A DNA stretch of 64,000 nucleotides. Source: CAZZDK01 sp964652235. GTDB lineage: Bacteria > Pseudomonadota > Alphaproteobacteria > UBA9219. The stretch lies in contig CAZZDK010000006.1 in NCBI GenBank assembly GCA_964652235.1, positions 37,297 to 101,296 of the forward strand, given 5' to 3'. Made by a program: the position numbers and the translations under genes. The notes under the pieces were generated by a model that searched no databases, had not been told where the DNA came from, and was given only the letters and a program-made list of their open reading frames with translations. How positions within the stretch are numbered: position 1 is the stretch's first letter; each line of letters starts with the position of its first letter. Of this stretch, positions 17,191 through 24,895 are shown in pieces.

Positions 17191-18485
17191 AGTTCCTGAT
17201 TAAGACCTGGGGCTGCCAGATGAACGTGTACGATTCGGCGCGCATGGCCGACGTTCTCGTCTCGCTGGGTTACGAGAAAACGGACGATCCGCTTCAGGCC
17301 GATCTTGTCGTCTTCAACACCTGCCATATCCGCGAAAAAGCCAGCGAAAAGCTGTTTTCCGAATTGGGCCGTTTGCATAAGGCGCGAAAGGACGAGGGGG
17401 CCCTGATCGCCGTTGCGGGCTGCGTGGCGCAGGCGGCGGGCGAGGACCTTCAGGCGCGCGCGCCCTTCGTCGATCTGATCTTCGGCCCGCAGACTTATCA
17501 CCTGTTGCCGGAAATGCTCGCGAAGGCCGCGCGGAAAAAAGGCGCCGTTTTGAACCTCGATTTTCCGCCGGAGCCGAAGTTCGATTTTCTTCCCGCCGCG
17601 CGCGGGGAAACAGGCGTCAGCGCTTTTCTGGCGATTCAGGAAGGCTGCGACCGTTTTTGCAGCTATTGCGTCGTGCCCTATACGCGCGGCGCGGAATATT
17701 CGCGGGCTTTCGGCTCTATCGTGAAAGAGGCCGAACTTTTGGTCCAAGGCGGCGCGAAGGAAATCACGCTGCTCGGCCAGAACGTGAACGCCTATCGCGA
17801 CGAAGACGGCAAGGGCCTTGCTGCGTTGATCCGCGAATTGGCCGAGATTCCCGGCCTTTTGCGGATTCGCTACACGACGTCCCATCCCCTGTCCGTCACG
17901 GACGATCTGATCGCCGCGCATGCGCAAGTCGAAAAGCTTATGCCGTTTCTGCACCTGCCTGTGCAGAGCGGATCGGATAGAATACTCGAAGCCATGAACC
18001 GCAAGCACACGGCGGACGCTTATCGCCGAGTCGTAGAGAAACTTCGCGCGGCGCGGGGCGATCTGGCGCTGTCTTCGGATTTCATCGTCGGCTTTCCGGG
18101 CGAGACGGACGCGGATTTTAAGGACACGATGAAGCTTGTCCGGGAAACAGGCTATGCGCAGGCCTTTTCTTTTAAGTACAGCCGCCGTCCCGGCACGCCC
18201 GCCGCCGCGATGGAGGGCCAGGTGCCGGAGAAAATCAAAGACGAGCGCTTGGCTGAGCTTCAGAAGCTCTTACGGGCGCAGCAGACGGCTTTTAACAAGG
18301 CGTGCGAGGGAAAGGTTCTGCCCGTTCTTTTCGACAGCCTTAGCGACAGGCCGGGCTTTGTTTTTGGGCGTACGCCTTATTTGCAGGCGGTTCGCGCTTC
18401 TGGCGACGCTGCGCTGATAGGGGCCGAGCGCCGCGTCAGGATAACCCGCGCCGCGCCGAATAGCCTTAGCGGCGAGATGGAATGA
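17187..18485 (+). CDS. miaB: tRNA-2-methylthio-N6-dimethylallyladenosine synthase
   Basis: Radical-SAM enzyme that methylthiolates i6A37 in tRNAs. The UPF0004 N-terminal domain carries cluster ligands C10, C46 and C79 (WGCQMN, NTCHIRE, AGCVAQ). The radical SAM motif is C154-x3-C158-x2-C161 in EGCDRFCSYC. A TRAM domain closes the protein. All expected residues are present and the length (432) is normal. Start ATG at 17187 overlaps plsC; the open frame extends upstream inside plsC but without homology. In many alphaproteobacteria miaB precedes phoH and ybeY; here it is followed by an orphan. Confidence 0.96.
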   Translation: MKFLIKTWGCQMNVYDSARMADVLVSLGYEKTDDPLQADLVVFNTCHIREKASEKLFSELGRLHKARKDEGALIAVAGCVAQAAGEDLQARAPFVDLIFGPQTYHLLPEMLAKAARKKGAVLNLDFPPEPKFDFLPAARGETGVSAFLAIQEGCDRFCSYCVVPYTRGAEYSRAFGSIVKEAELLVQGGAKEITLLGQNVNAYRDEDGKGLAALIRELAEIPGLLRIRYTTSHPLSVTDDLIAAHAQVEKLMPFLHLPVQSGSDRILEAMNRKHTADAYRRVVEKLRAARGDLALSSDFIVGFPGETDADFKDTMKLVRETGYAQAFSFKYSRRPGTPAAAMEGQVPEKIKDERLAELQKLLRAQQTAFNKACEGKVLPVLFDSLSDRPGFVFGRTPYLQAVRASGDAALIGAERRVRITRAAPNSLSGEME

Positions 18486-18537
18486 TTCAAAAAAAGCAAA
18501 TTAACCAAACAAAATCCCTCAGAATCGATACGATAGT

Positions 18538-19263
18538 GTGGTAAAAGAGACGAAACGGTTCCTAACGGATTATTTGGCTATGGAATGCTCTCTTCTTTTA
18601 GCGCCTACTTTTTTAACTCCCGTTTGGGGGAATTTTTCGTCTTCTCCGCAGGCCGAAGAGGGGTTTGATCCTGCCTCTCGGTGGCTCAAGGGCGCATTTC
18701 TTAAGGCAACGGTGCAGTTCGGCAAGGTTGTGACCCGCAAAAATCGTGCTTTGGCCAAAGAGATCATCCGTTTGTTGCGCGCCTGTTCCTATGACGTCGT
18801 TTGTCCGAAGGAGGGGAAAGCGTTCTTAGCCAGCGATCTTATTTTCGTCCTTCGCCCCCACGTCAAAGATTCCGCGTTTGCAAACGGCGCTTTTTCCAAA
18901 CCGATGGTGCCGTTCAAGAATCTCGTTCTTCCTTTTGCGGAGGATGTCAGGTCGTTTTACATCCCCGTCAGCGGCCAGACGCGCGTGCTTGTGGATACGG
19001 AAAACAAAAAGATTGTGCCGTACGGTCCCGGACTGAAGGGAATCAGAAAGGCCCTTCGTCTTGGCGTTGAACCGCCGCGATCTCTCCTTCTGGAAGGACA
19101 GAAACTGGCGGATATTGTGAAAGAAGAATTTCCGGTCGGAATAAACCTGAAGCGGGATGCCAGACGAATCGACTTTCCCCGCTGCGTTCGTCGGCGAAAC
19201 GGGCCTTTCGGCGCTTCTGGTCCAGGTTATACGGTTTCTTCCCCGCCTTCCGGTTCGGCATAG
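18538..19263 (+). CDS. Hypothetical protein, 241 aa
   Basis: Not recognised. Begins with GTG at 18538 or possibly ATG at 18580 (MECSLLLAPTFLTPVWG); neither has a good ribosome binding site. The body contains VTRKNRALAKEIIRLLRACSY and PVSGQTRVLVDTENKKIVPYG. The last 37 bases overlap the 3' end of the convergent MarR-type gene. The C-terminal 35 residues (from about RRIDFPRCV on) are Pro/Gly/Arg/Ser-rich and look like run-on coding into that gene's 3' region. The first 100 codons are less GC-rich than the flanks. Probably a real but lineage-restricted gene. Confidence 0.5.
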   Translation: MVKETKRFLTDYLAMECSLLLAPTFLTPVWGNFSSSPQAEEGFDPASRWLKGAFLKATVQFGKVVTRKNRALAKEIIRLLRACSYDVVCPKEGKAFLASDLIFVLRPHVKDSAFANGAFSKPMVPFKNLVLPFAEDVRSFYIPVSGQTRVLVDTENKKIVPYGPGLKGIRKALRLGVEPPRSLLLEGQKLADIVKEEFPVGINLKRDARRIDFPRCVRRRNGPFGASGPGYTVSSPPSGSA

Positions 19264-19712
19264 CGCACGGCGTCGGACCAGCAGCGCTCAAGGTCGCGCA
19301 AAAGGCCGTGCGTCGTCTCAATCCGCGCGGCGTCTTTGTCGCTCAAAAGCGACGCCGCCCATTTTTGTTCCAGTTCGGCCAGTTTGCGCAGAACGTCCTG
19401 ACCCTTGGGCGTGATTTTAAGCAGGGCCGAGCGGCGATCCTGTTTTGAGGCGATGCGGTCCACATAGCCGCCCTCGACAAGCTGCTTGAGGTTGTACGAG
19501 GCGTTGGAGCCGAGATAGTATCCGCGCTCGATCAAATCCCTCACCGAGATGTTCTCATGTCCGATATTGCCGAGCATCATGACCTGGACCGGGCTGATAT
19601 CGCGTACGCCCGCGCGGCCAAGCTCAAGCCGCACCACGTCCAGAAAACGCCGGTGCATCCGCTCGATCTGGCGGGGCAGGTCTTGAATCAGTTTAACGTC
19701 CGTTTCCTGCAT
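19227..19712 (-). CDS. MarR-family winged-helix regulator, LdtR-like
   Basis: A 161-residue DNA-binding protein of the alphaproteobacterial LdtR group. ERMHRRFLDVVRLELGRAG, SPVQVMMLGNIG, the recognition region RGYYLGSNASYNLKQLVEGGY and the wing RIASKQDRRSALLKITPKG match the conserved pattern. In rhizobia LdtR controls L,D-transpeptidase and osmotic tolerance genes; whether that holds here is inference. Transcribed alone, with about 95 bases to the divergent TadD-like gene, which could share the promoter region. Confidence 0.85.
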   Translation of the reverse strand: MQETDVKLIQDLPRQIERMHRRFLDVVRLELGRAGVRDISPVQVMMLGNIGHENISVRDLIERGYYLGSNASYNLKQLVEGGYVDRIASKQDRRSALLKITPKGQDVLRKLAELEQKWAASLLSDKDAARIETTHGLLRDLERCWSDAVRYAEPEGGEETV

Positions 19713-19808
19713 GGCCCCGGATTCTGAGGCTTACACAATAATATTTGGTTAAACGGCGGCTTGTGGCAGGATGGGGGCCTCTCGCCCTTCCGGCTTATGG
19801 GGTTTTCC

Positions 19809-20825
19809 ATGCGCTTTCGTCCCGCTTTTTCCGCCTTTTTTCTTGTTTTTCTAGCCGCCTGCGGCGCGTTTCACCCTATCGAAGAGACCGATTCCTTCGG
19901 CGCGGGCATGGCTCGCATGGGCCGCCATTTGCAGGAGAGGGGCGAACTTGGCGCCGCCATCGAGTTTTATCGTCGGGCGCTGGCCAGCGAACCCTCGAAT
20001 CTGGCCGCGATTCAAGGACTGGCCTCGCTTTTTGAACAATGGGGCGACCGGCAGGCGGCGGCGGGGGTTTATGCGAACGGCGTGGCCGCTCGGCCCAAGG
20101 ACGGCGAGCTTCGCCGCAGCTACGGAAAACTTCTTATCGCGCTGGACGAACCTGCGGCGGCCAAGGAGCAATTCGAGGCGGCGCTGGACATCGACGACGA
20201 CGACCTAAAGGCGCGAAACGGACTCGGAATTGCGCTCGATTATCTCGGCGAGCACCGCAAGGCGCAAAGGGAGTATGAAAAGGTTCTGGACGAAGAGCCG
20301 GGCAACCTCGCCACGATCAACAACCTCGCTTACTCTTATATTCTGGTCCATCGCTACGACCTCGCGATGAAAACCTTGGAGCCGCACGCCATGAAGCCCT
20401 CGGCCACGGCGGCGCTGCGTCAGAATCTGGCTCTTGCCTACGGCCTTTCGGGCATGGAGGCGGATGCCGAACGGGTCGCGCGCCTCGATCTTTCGCCGGA
20501 AAAGGTGAAAGAAAATATGAATTATTATCGCCGCAAACGCGCCGAACTGGCCGTGAGCAAGGCGCCCTACGCCGAGCTTGGTACCTATGCGACCGAGGCG
20601 ATGGCGCTGGAGCGGATCAACAGGCTGAAAAGCGAGATGAAAAACGTGGGCGGCGATCTGCGGCCCGTGGTCCTGCCCGAAGTCGCTGCGCCCGGCGGCA
20701 CGCCCCGCTTTGCGGTGCGCATGATGGGCTGCTCACGACCGGACGACGTGACGCGCCTTTGCGCGACGCTTGCGGCCTCCGGCATCCCCTGCGTCCCCCG
20801 CGGCAAAGGGGCCGAGATGGAGTGA
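19809..20825 (+). CDS. TadD-like TPR lipoprotein
   Basis: A 338-residue outer-membrane-directed lipoprotein. The signal peptide ends in the lipobox LAAC (FLVFLAACGAFHP), then several tetratricopeptide repeats run from about residue 45 to 230 (AAIEFYRRALASEPSNLAAI, AKEQFEAALDIDDDDLKARN, AQREYEKVLDEEPGNLATIN). TadD proteins with this layout assist secretin assembly in Tad pili, and the rest of a Tad locus lies 2 kb downstream on the other strand, which supports the call. The C-terminal 100 residues are unassigned and end in Pro-rich sequence. ATG at 19809 is chosen because it starts the signal peptide. Confidence 0.8.
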   Translation: MRFRPAFSAFFLVFLAACGAFHPIEETDSFGAGMARMGRHLQERGELGAAIEFYRRALASEPSNLAAIQGLASLFEQWGDRQAAAGVYANGVAARPKDGELRRSYGKLLIALDEPAAAKEQFEAALDIDDDDLKARNGLGIALDYLGEHRKAQREYEKVLDEEPGNLATINNLAYSYILVHRYDLAMKTLEPHAMKPSATAALRQNLALAYGLSGMEADAERVARLDLSPEKVKENMNYYRRKRAELAVSKAPYAELGTYATEAMALERINRLKSEMKNVGGDLRPVVLPEVAAPGGTPRFAVRMMGCSRPDDVTRLCATLAASGIPCVPRGKGAEME

Positions 20826-20837
20826 GGGGGAGTGATC

Positions 20838-20983
20838 GCGCCGAGTTGGGCTGCAAACCAAGGGTTTCTGCGCCTGTCGGCGGTTACGTACTTCAATGCA
20901 CGCTGCGCTCCGGCCTGTCCGCCATAGCCCGCAGGGCGACGGCAGATTCTCGAGACCCTTGGTTCTCGCCTCAACCTGACGCA
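20838..20983. repeat. Family B palindromic element (copy B1)
   Basis: Begins TTGGGCTGCAAACCAAGGG and ends GACCCTTGGTTCTCGCCTCA, which are near complements. The interior contains CTGCGC and GCTGCGCTCCGG blocks shared with copies at 33449-33568 and 60887-61010. This copy carries about 30 extra bases (20913-20945) in the right half. The outer flanks are also complementary (GCGCCGAGTTG with CAACCTGACGC). It supplies the last codons of the GNAT gene that ends at 20971. Confidence 0.8.
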
Positions 20984-21582
20984 ACAGGAAATTCTTCCCG
21001 CTCCTTATTTTTCTTAAGGGGGATACGATACCATAGACCGTTTGCAGTTTGGCCATCACCCCATTTCATAGGGATTGTTCGCCAGTATTCGGCTCCGTAC
21101 TTTTTGTTGACGGTTTCTGAAATGTAATTTCCCTCGCGGTGAAAAACGACGGCGCTGAAGAACCTTCGGTTTTGTTCTGCCCAAAGAAGTCTTGCTTTAT
21201 AAAGATACGGAGACAAACCTTGACCACGGTAGCCCATTCTTATGTAAGATTTTCCAAAAAGGGCGGTGTGGCCGGTTGGATCTTCCTCCCAAGCCATAGC
21301 CGTTGTGATACCGATGATTTCCTTTTCACCCTTAAAGAGACCAATGGCGCATTGTTCTTCAGAGCTAGAACACCATTGCAGCCAATAGGTCATAGGTAGA
21401 AGAGATTCCTCTTCATAAGACGAAGCAAAAAATTTTCCTTCATACCATAAAGCCTCTAAACGTATTTCCTTGAAGGAAAGAGCGTCTTCAGAAGAAAGAA
21501 TTTTTACTTCCGGCGAGAGAAAGAAGTTTTCTTCTGGGAAGAGAGATGATTTGGCTCTGTGTAAAGTATGAACGGATTTCAT
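20971..21582 (-). CDS. GNAT-family N-acetyltransferase
   Basis: A 203-residue acetyltransferase-like protein. The acetyl-CoA binding region is visible as SYIRMGYRGQGLSPYLYKARLLWAEQNRRFFS (the R/Q-x2-G-x-G/A motif is RGQGLS), followed by VVFHREGNYISETVNKKYGAEY, the usual C-terminal GNAT strand. Its substrate is unknown. The C-terminus (REEFPVASG) is encoded by the edge of a palindromic element. Base composition is low in GC compared with the neighbours (one 60-base line at 21421 has 21 G/C), suggesting acquisition. It lies one base after the XRE regulator gene and is surely cotranscribed with it. Confidence 0.8.
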   Translation of the reverse strand: MKSVHTLHRAKSSLFPEENFFLSPEVKILSSEDALSFKEIRLEALWYEGKFFASSYEEESLLPMTYWLQWCSSSEEQCAIGLFKGEKEIIGITTAMAWEEDPTGHTALFGKSYIRMGYRGQGLSPYLYKARLLWAEQNRRFFSAVVFHREGNYISETVNKKYGAEYWRTIPMKWGDGQTANGLWYRIPLKKNKEREEFPVASG

Positions 21583-21583
21583 T

Positions 21584-22237
21584 TTATGATTCCTTATTTC
21601 TAGGTGGGTCTGAAGCTTCTCGCCAGGCTACATTAAAAGATTCTCGATAAGCGTTTGCCAAAGGAGCAGACCTTATTAGAACAACATAGGGTGGGGAATG
21701 ATGGAGAAATGAGATAAGAGCAAGGCAATCCCCAAACGCATAAAAGGATGTTGGTGCGGTTATATCTGACTTTTGCCATTTGTAGAGAGCGTAGGATGAA
21801 GAGAAATTGCTCTTCATTGTCAATATGCGGAAGGAGACCTTTCCTTTATCGACGAGTTTTTTCATCCTTTGTCTGTGTATGTCCGGGTCTTTTCTGTATT
21901 TTGACAAAAGATTTTCGTCCGAAACGCTTACGCAAACTTCACCGCCATGCTGGCTCAGGTGCTGATACATATATTCATAAAATTCATCGAATCGATCCGG
22001 TCCTTCAAAAACCTCCAAATCGCTTGATTTTAATTTGACACCTTGTCCATCCGTAAATTCAATCCCTCTGTTACTCAAAGCCTTGAAAATATCCGACATC
22101 GTTCCCTCGCGCGGGGTGACGGTGCCCGCCTCAATCTTCCTGATCGCCTGGGGGGTGAGGCCGGTGGCTTCGGCCAGCTCGTCCTGGCTCATATCAATGA
22201 GGGCGCGCGCGGCGCGAATCTGACGACCAACGATCAT
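21584..22237 (-). CDS. XRE-family regulator with unknown C-terminal domain
   Basis: Residues 1-65 form a helix-turn-helix of the Cro/CI type (GRQIRAARALIDMSQDELAEATGLTPQAIRKIE). The remaining 150 residues, from EGPDRFDEFYEYMYQHLSQHGG, form a domain I can only liken to sensor or effector modules attached to XRE regulators; KKLVDKGKVSFRILTMKSN and FYAFGDCLALISF are its clearest segments. It shares the AT-rich composition of the GNAT gene after it. I start at the ATG at 22237 (MIVGRQIR); four more residues are possible. Likely controls this small operon through the palindrome at 22294. Confidence 0.82.
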   Translation of the reverse strand: MIVGRQIRAARALIDMSQDELAEATGLTPQAIRKIEAGTVTPREGTMSDIFKALSNRGIEFTDGQGVKLKSSDLEVFEGPDRFDEFYEYMYQHLSQHGGEVCVSVSDENLLSKYRKDPDIHRQRMKKLVDKGKVSFRILTMKSNFSSSYALYKWQKSDITAPTSFYAFGDCLALISFLHHSPPYVVLIRSAPLANAYRESFNVAWREASDPPRNKES

Positions 22238-22293
22238 GTTCAGCCCCATTCAGGCTTAAAAAAGTGTTAAAAGGTTCCGAAAGCGAAATTATC

Positions 22294-22307
22294 ACTTTCG
22301 CGAAAGT
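22294..22307. promoter_or_regulatory. Perfect 14-base palindrome, candidate XRE operator
   Basis: ACTTTCGCGAAAGT is a perfect inverted repeat 57 bases upstream of the XRE start, in the divergent region shared with the gene at 22453. A related half-site, CGAAAGCGAAAT, lies 15 bases away. Position and symmetry fit an autoregulatory operator; binding is inferred. Confidence 0.5.
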
Positions 22308-22452
22308 AATGCAATAGAACTTTTTTGTTGCGGAAAAGGAACTTTTCTGATAGATTGCCAAAGTCAAACGAGGCAAGGAAATACAGGCCTCCGGGAAAGA
22401 AAAAAGGCTAACCTTCTGATTTTTTAACGCTTTTTTGAAAAAGGGATAGAAA

Positions 22453-22818
22453 ATGACTAAGACGACAAATCCGAAACGAAGCGGCGCGATGAAATCGGAA
22501 GATTCTTCCCATGAGGATATTTCGCTTTCTTCGCTGCATCCGTCCGAGACGGTCAAGATTTTCTACCCCTCTGAGGGGGGGCCTCTTTCCTGTCCGCTCA
22601 GCGCCGCTCCGGTCGAGCGCATTAACGAGCGCGAACTTCATTCCATCTACGCCCTTTTGGCCTATGTGGCCCATAATCAAAATGTCCGCCAGGAAACCGT
22701 TCAAATGATTGTTGAAGCGCAGTTCGGCGTTGACAATGTCGCCAAGATTCACCGGGACGATTACATGAAAGCCATTGAATTTCTGGTCGATCTGAAAATG
22801 GACGAAATTATGAATTAA
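22453..22818 (+). CDS. Hypothetical protein, 121 aa
   Basis: Not recognised. The N-terminal 55 residues are polar and Ser/Pro-rich. The C-terminal part is a compact predicted helical region (ERELHSIYALLAYVAHNQNV, QETVQMIVEAQFGVDNVAKI, YMKAIEFLVDLKMDEIMN). An AAGGGATAG stretch sits before the ATG. It is divergent from the XRE gene, with the palindrome between them, and is followed by a polypyrimidine tract and a strong terminator. Probably part of the AT-rich island; a helical adaptor or small DNA-binding protein is possible but unsupported. Confidence 0.6.
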   Translation: MTKTTNPKRSGAMKSEDSSHEDISLSSLHPSETVKIFYPSEGGPLSCPLSAAPVERINERELHSIYALLAYVAHNQNVRQETVQMIVEAQFGVDNVAKIHRDDYMKAIEFLVDLKMDEIMN

Positions 22819-22835
22819 GCCGTTTTTAACCCCGT

Positions 22836-22893
22836 TTTATTTTTCTTTCTTTCTTTCTTTCTTCCTTCCTCCCTTTCTTCCTTCCTTCCCCCT
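22836..22893. repeat. Polypyrimidine tract with TTTC/TTCC tetranucleotide repeats
   Basis: Nearly 60 bases of C and T on the plus strand, including five consecutive TTTC units followed by CTTC and CTTCC units. It lies between the stop of the 121-residue gene and its terminator. Such a tract is prone to slippage, but it is outside coding sequence here. Confidence 0.85.
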
Positions 22894-22934
22894 CCGCCAT
22901 CAAAACATCCCCCGTTTTGATGGCGGTTTTTTTT
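22894..22934 (+). terminator. Rho-independent terminator
   Basis: A perfect 13-base stem (CCGCCATCAAAAC with GTTTTGATGGCGG) with a 7-base loop ATCCCCC, followed by eight T. Ends transcription of the 121-residue gene before the convergent tadC. Confidence 0.9.
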
Positions 22935-22940
22935 ATGAAG

Positions 22941-23897
22941 TCAGTGCTTGCCCATCGTCTCCATGACCTTGATGGCCGCCGGTCCGATCAGGACGACGAA
23001 AAGCGGGGGGAGGATGAATAAAATCATCGGAACCGTAAGAACAGCAGGCAGACGAGCGGCCTTTTCTTCGGCCTTCATCATGCGTTCCTCGCGCATTTCG
23101 GCGGAAAGGATACGCAGGGATTGGGCGAGCGGCGTACCGTACTTTTCGGTTTGAATAAGCGTGTTGACGAGCGCCGAGACGCTGGGCAGCGGCACGCGGT
23201 CGGCCAGGCCGCGCAAAGCGGCGTGGCGGTCGGGCAGAAAGTTCAGTTCGACGCTCGTCAGGCCTATTTCCTCGGCCAGTTCGGGACAGGTGGGGCCTAT
23301 CTCGCGACCCACGCGGTCGAAGGCGGCGTCGAGGCCCAAGCCTGCCTCGGCGCAAATGACCATCAGGTCCAGCGCGTCGGGCATAGCTTTGCGCAAAACT
23401 TCTTCGCGCTTTTGGCTCATGTTCTTGATGAAGGCGTCGGGCAGGACCCATCCGACAAGAGCCGCCAGGATGACGAGAGGCAGCTTGGCCGTCGGCGGAA
23501 TGTTCGCGACGGGGACGATGAAGATAAAAAAGACGCCTGCGGCGGCCAGGCCGCCCATCGCGGCCAGTTTCGCGAAAAGAAAGGCGAACATGGCGTCGCG
23601 CGCCTGGTAACCCGCCCGACGAAGTTTAAGGCGCAGATCGGCCAGGCTTTTGCCTTGCGAGAGTTTGAACTTCTCCACAACCTGTTTCATGAGGGTGCGG
23701 CCCTGAAGGCTCGCGCGGCGGGAGTTTTTCTTGCGCCGTTCGGCCTCGAATTCGTGACGGCGCATGGCTACGGATTTCAGGCGGTCTTCAAGCGGGTCTT
23801 TGTCCAGAAACGCCGTCCAGATCAGAATAACAACCACGAACGCCGCTATTCCGCACAAGACGGCGAGAAAGTCGGCGTTGTGGAAAAGATCGGTCAT
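22941..23897 (-). CDS. tadC: Tad pilus inner-membrane platform protein TadC
   Basis: One of two GspF-like platform proteins that, with TadB and the TadA ATPase, assemble Flp pili. The T2SSF domain is seen in KAMPDALDLMVICAEAGLGLDAAFDRVG and ELNFLPDRHAALRGLADR. Membrane segments are at residues 10-30, in the middle (LAAAGVFFIFIVPV, LVILAALVGWVL) and at the C-terminus (LTVPMILFILPPLFVVLIGP). Start at the ATG at 23897 (MTDLFHNADFL), 8 bases after tadB's stop. It is the last gene of the minus-strand tad operon. Confidence 0.92.
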   Translation of the reverse strand: MTDLFHNADFLAVLCGIAAFVVVILIWTAFLDKDPLEDRLKSVAMRRHEFEAERRKKNSRRASLQGRTLMKQVVEKFKLSQGKSLADLRLKLRRAGYQARDAMFAFLFAKLAAMGGLAAAGVFFIFIVPVANIPPTAKLPLVILAALVGWVLPDAFIKNMSQKREEVLRKAMPDALDLMVICAEAGLGLDAAFDRVGREIGPTCPELAEEIGLTSVELNFLPDRHAALRGLADRVPLPSVSALVNTLIQTEKYGTPLAQSLRILSAEMREERMMKAEEKAARLPAVLTVPMILFILPPLFVVLIGPAAIKVMETMGKH

Positions 23898-23905
23898 CGC
23901 GCTGC

Positions 23906-24895
23906 CTATATCTCGAACCGGATCATTTGTCTCATGCACAAAATGCCAAGCCCCAGCCACGTCCCCGCGCCGCCGAGCAGCATTTGTCCCCTTGGGTCGC
24001 GCACGAGCGTCAGGGCATAGTCGGGATTGATGACCATGAGAAGGGTGAACATGATGAAGGGGAGGGAGCCGATAATCATGGCCGAAGCCTTGGCTTCGGA
24101 GGACATGGCCCTGATTTTAAGCTTAAGCTGGCGCCGTTTGCGTAAAAGGTCGCCCAGGTTGCCGAGCGTTTCGGCCAGATTGCCGCCGGTCTCTCTTTGA
24201 ATGGAAAGGGCGATGATGAAAAAGCGGAACTCAGGCGTGTCGAGCCGCGTGGCGACTTCCCACATCGAATCCTCCAGCGAGCGGCCCATACGCACGCCGT
24301 CGCTGATGCGGGCGAACTCGACGCTGATGGGGCCCTGAAGCTCCTGGCCCACCGTGGCGATCATCTCGGTGATGGGCAGGCCGGAGCGCAGGCCCCGGCA
24401 GATCGTATCGATAGCTTCGGGGAAGACGGCGAGAAATTTCTGAATCCGGCGGTCGCCCATGCGGCCCGTGATCATGTGCGGCAGATAAAGGCCGAGCGCG
24501 ATCCCCATAAAGAACGAAACGGGCTTGGTCCAGTTCGCCAGATAGGCGAAGGCGAGGTAGAGGACGAAGATCGCGATGCCGTTGATGGCCAGATATTCGC
24601 TTAGAACGATGGTGCGGCCCGTGCGGGCGAGACGCTGGCGCAGTTTTTCGGGGTTAGGCAACGCCGTTTTGATGAACTTGTCGAGCAGAGCTATTCCGCT
24701 GTCGCTCGTGCGGCGGCGCAGGGCGTTGGTTTGCTGATGCTCTTTGAGGTTTTTGACCGGCGCGTTCCCGCCCACGCGCTCCAGCCGCTTTTTGAGGGCG
24801 CCGCCCTTGTCATCGCTCCAAAAGGCGGCGACGATCAGAAGGAGAAACAAACCTCCGCCGATGACGATGATGAGAAGAAGGCGCGGGTCCATCAC
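23906..24895 (-). CDS. tadB: Tad pilus inner-membrane platform protein TadB
   Basis: GspF-like partner of TadC. Starts with a membrane helix (LLLIIVIGGGLFLLLIVAAF), has two central helices, and carries the T2SSF core FLAVFPEAIDTICRGLRSGLPITEMIATVG and ALSIQRETGGNLAETLGNLGDLLRKR. A C-terminal membrane helix (GSLPFIMFTLLMVINP) follows. Length (329) is typical. Its start overlaps tadA's stop by 4 bases. Confidence 0.93.
   Translation of the reverse strand: MMDPRLLLIIVIGGGLFLLLIVAAFWSDDKGGALKKRLERVGGNAPVKNLKEHQQTNALRRRTSDSGIALLDKFIKTALPNPEKLRQRLARTGRTIVLSEYLAINGIAIFVLYLAFAYLANWTKPVSFFMGIALGLYLPHMITGRMGDRRIQKFLAVFPEAIDTICRGLRSGLPITEMIATVGQELQGPISVEFARISDGVRMGRSLEDSMWEVATRLDTPEFRFFIIALSIQRETGGNLAETLGNLGDLLRKRRQLKLKIRAMSSEAKASAMIIGSLPFIMFTLLMVINPDYALTLVRDPRGQMLLGGAGTWLGLGILCMRQMIRFEI

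Noticed and set aside
22836..22893. Phase-variable contingency tract
   Set aside because: The TTTC repeats could slip, but they lie after a stop codon and before a terminator, not in a promoter or reading frame, so no switching role is supported.
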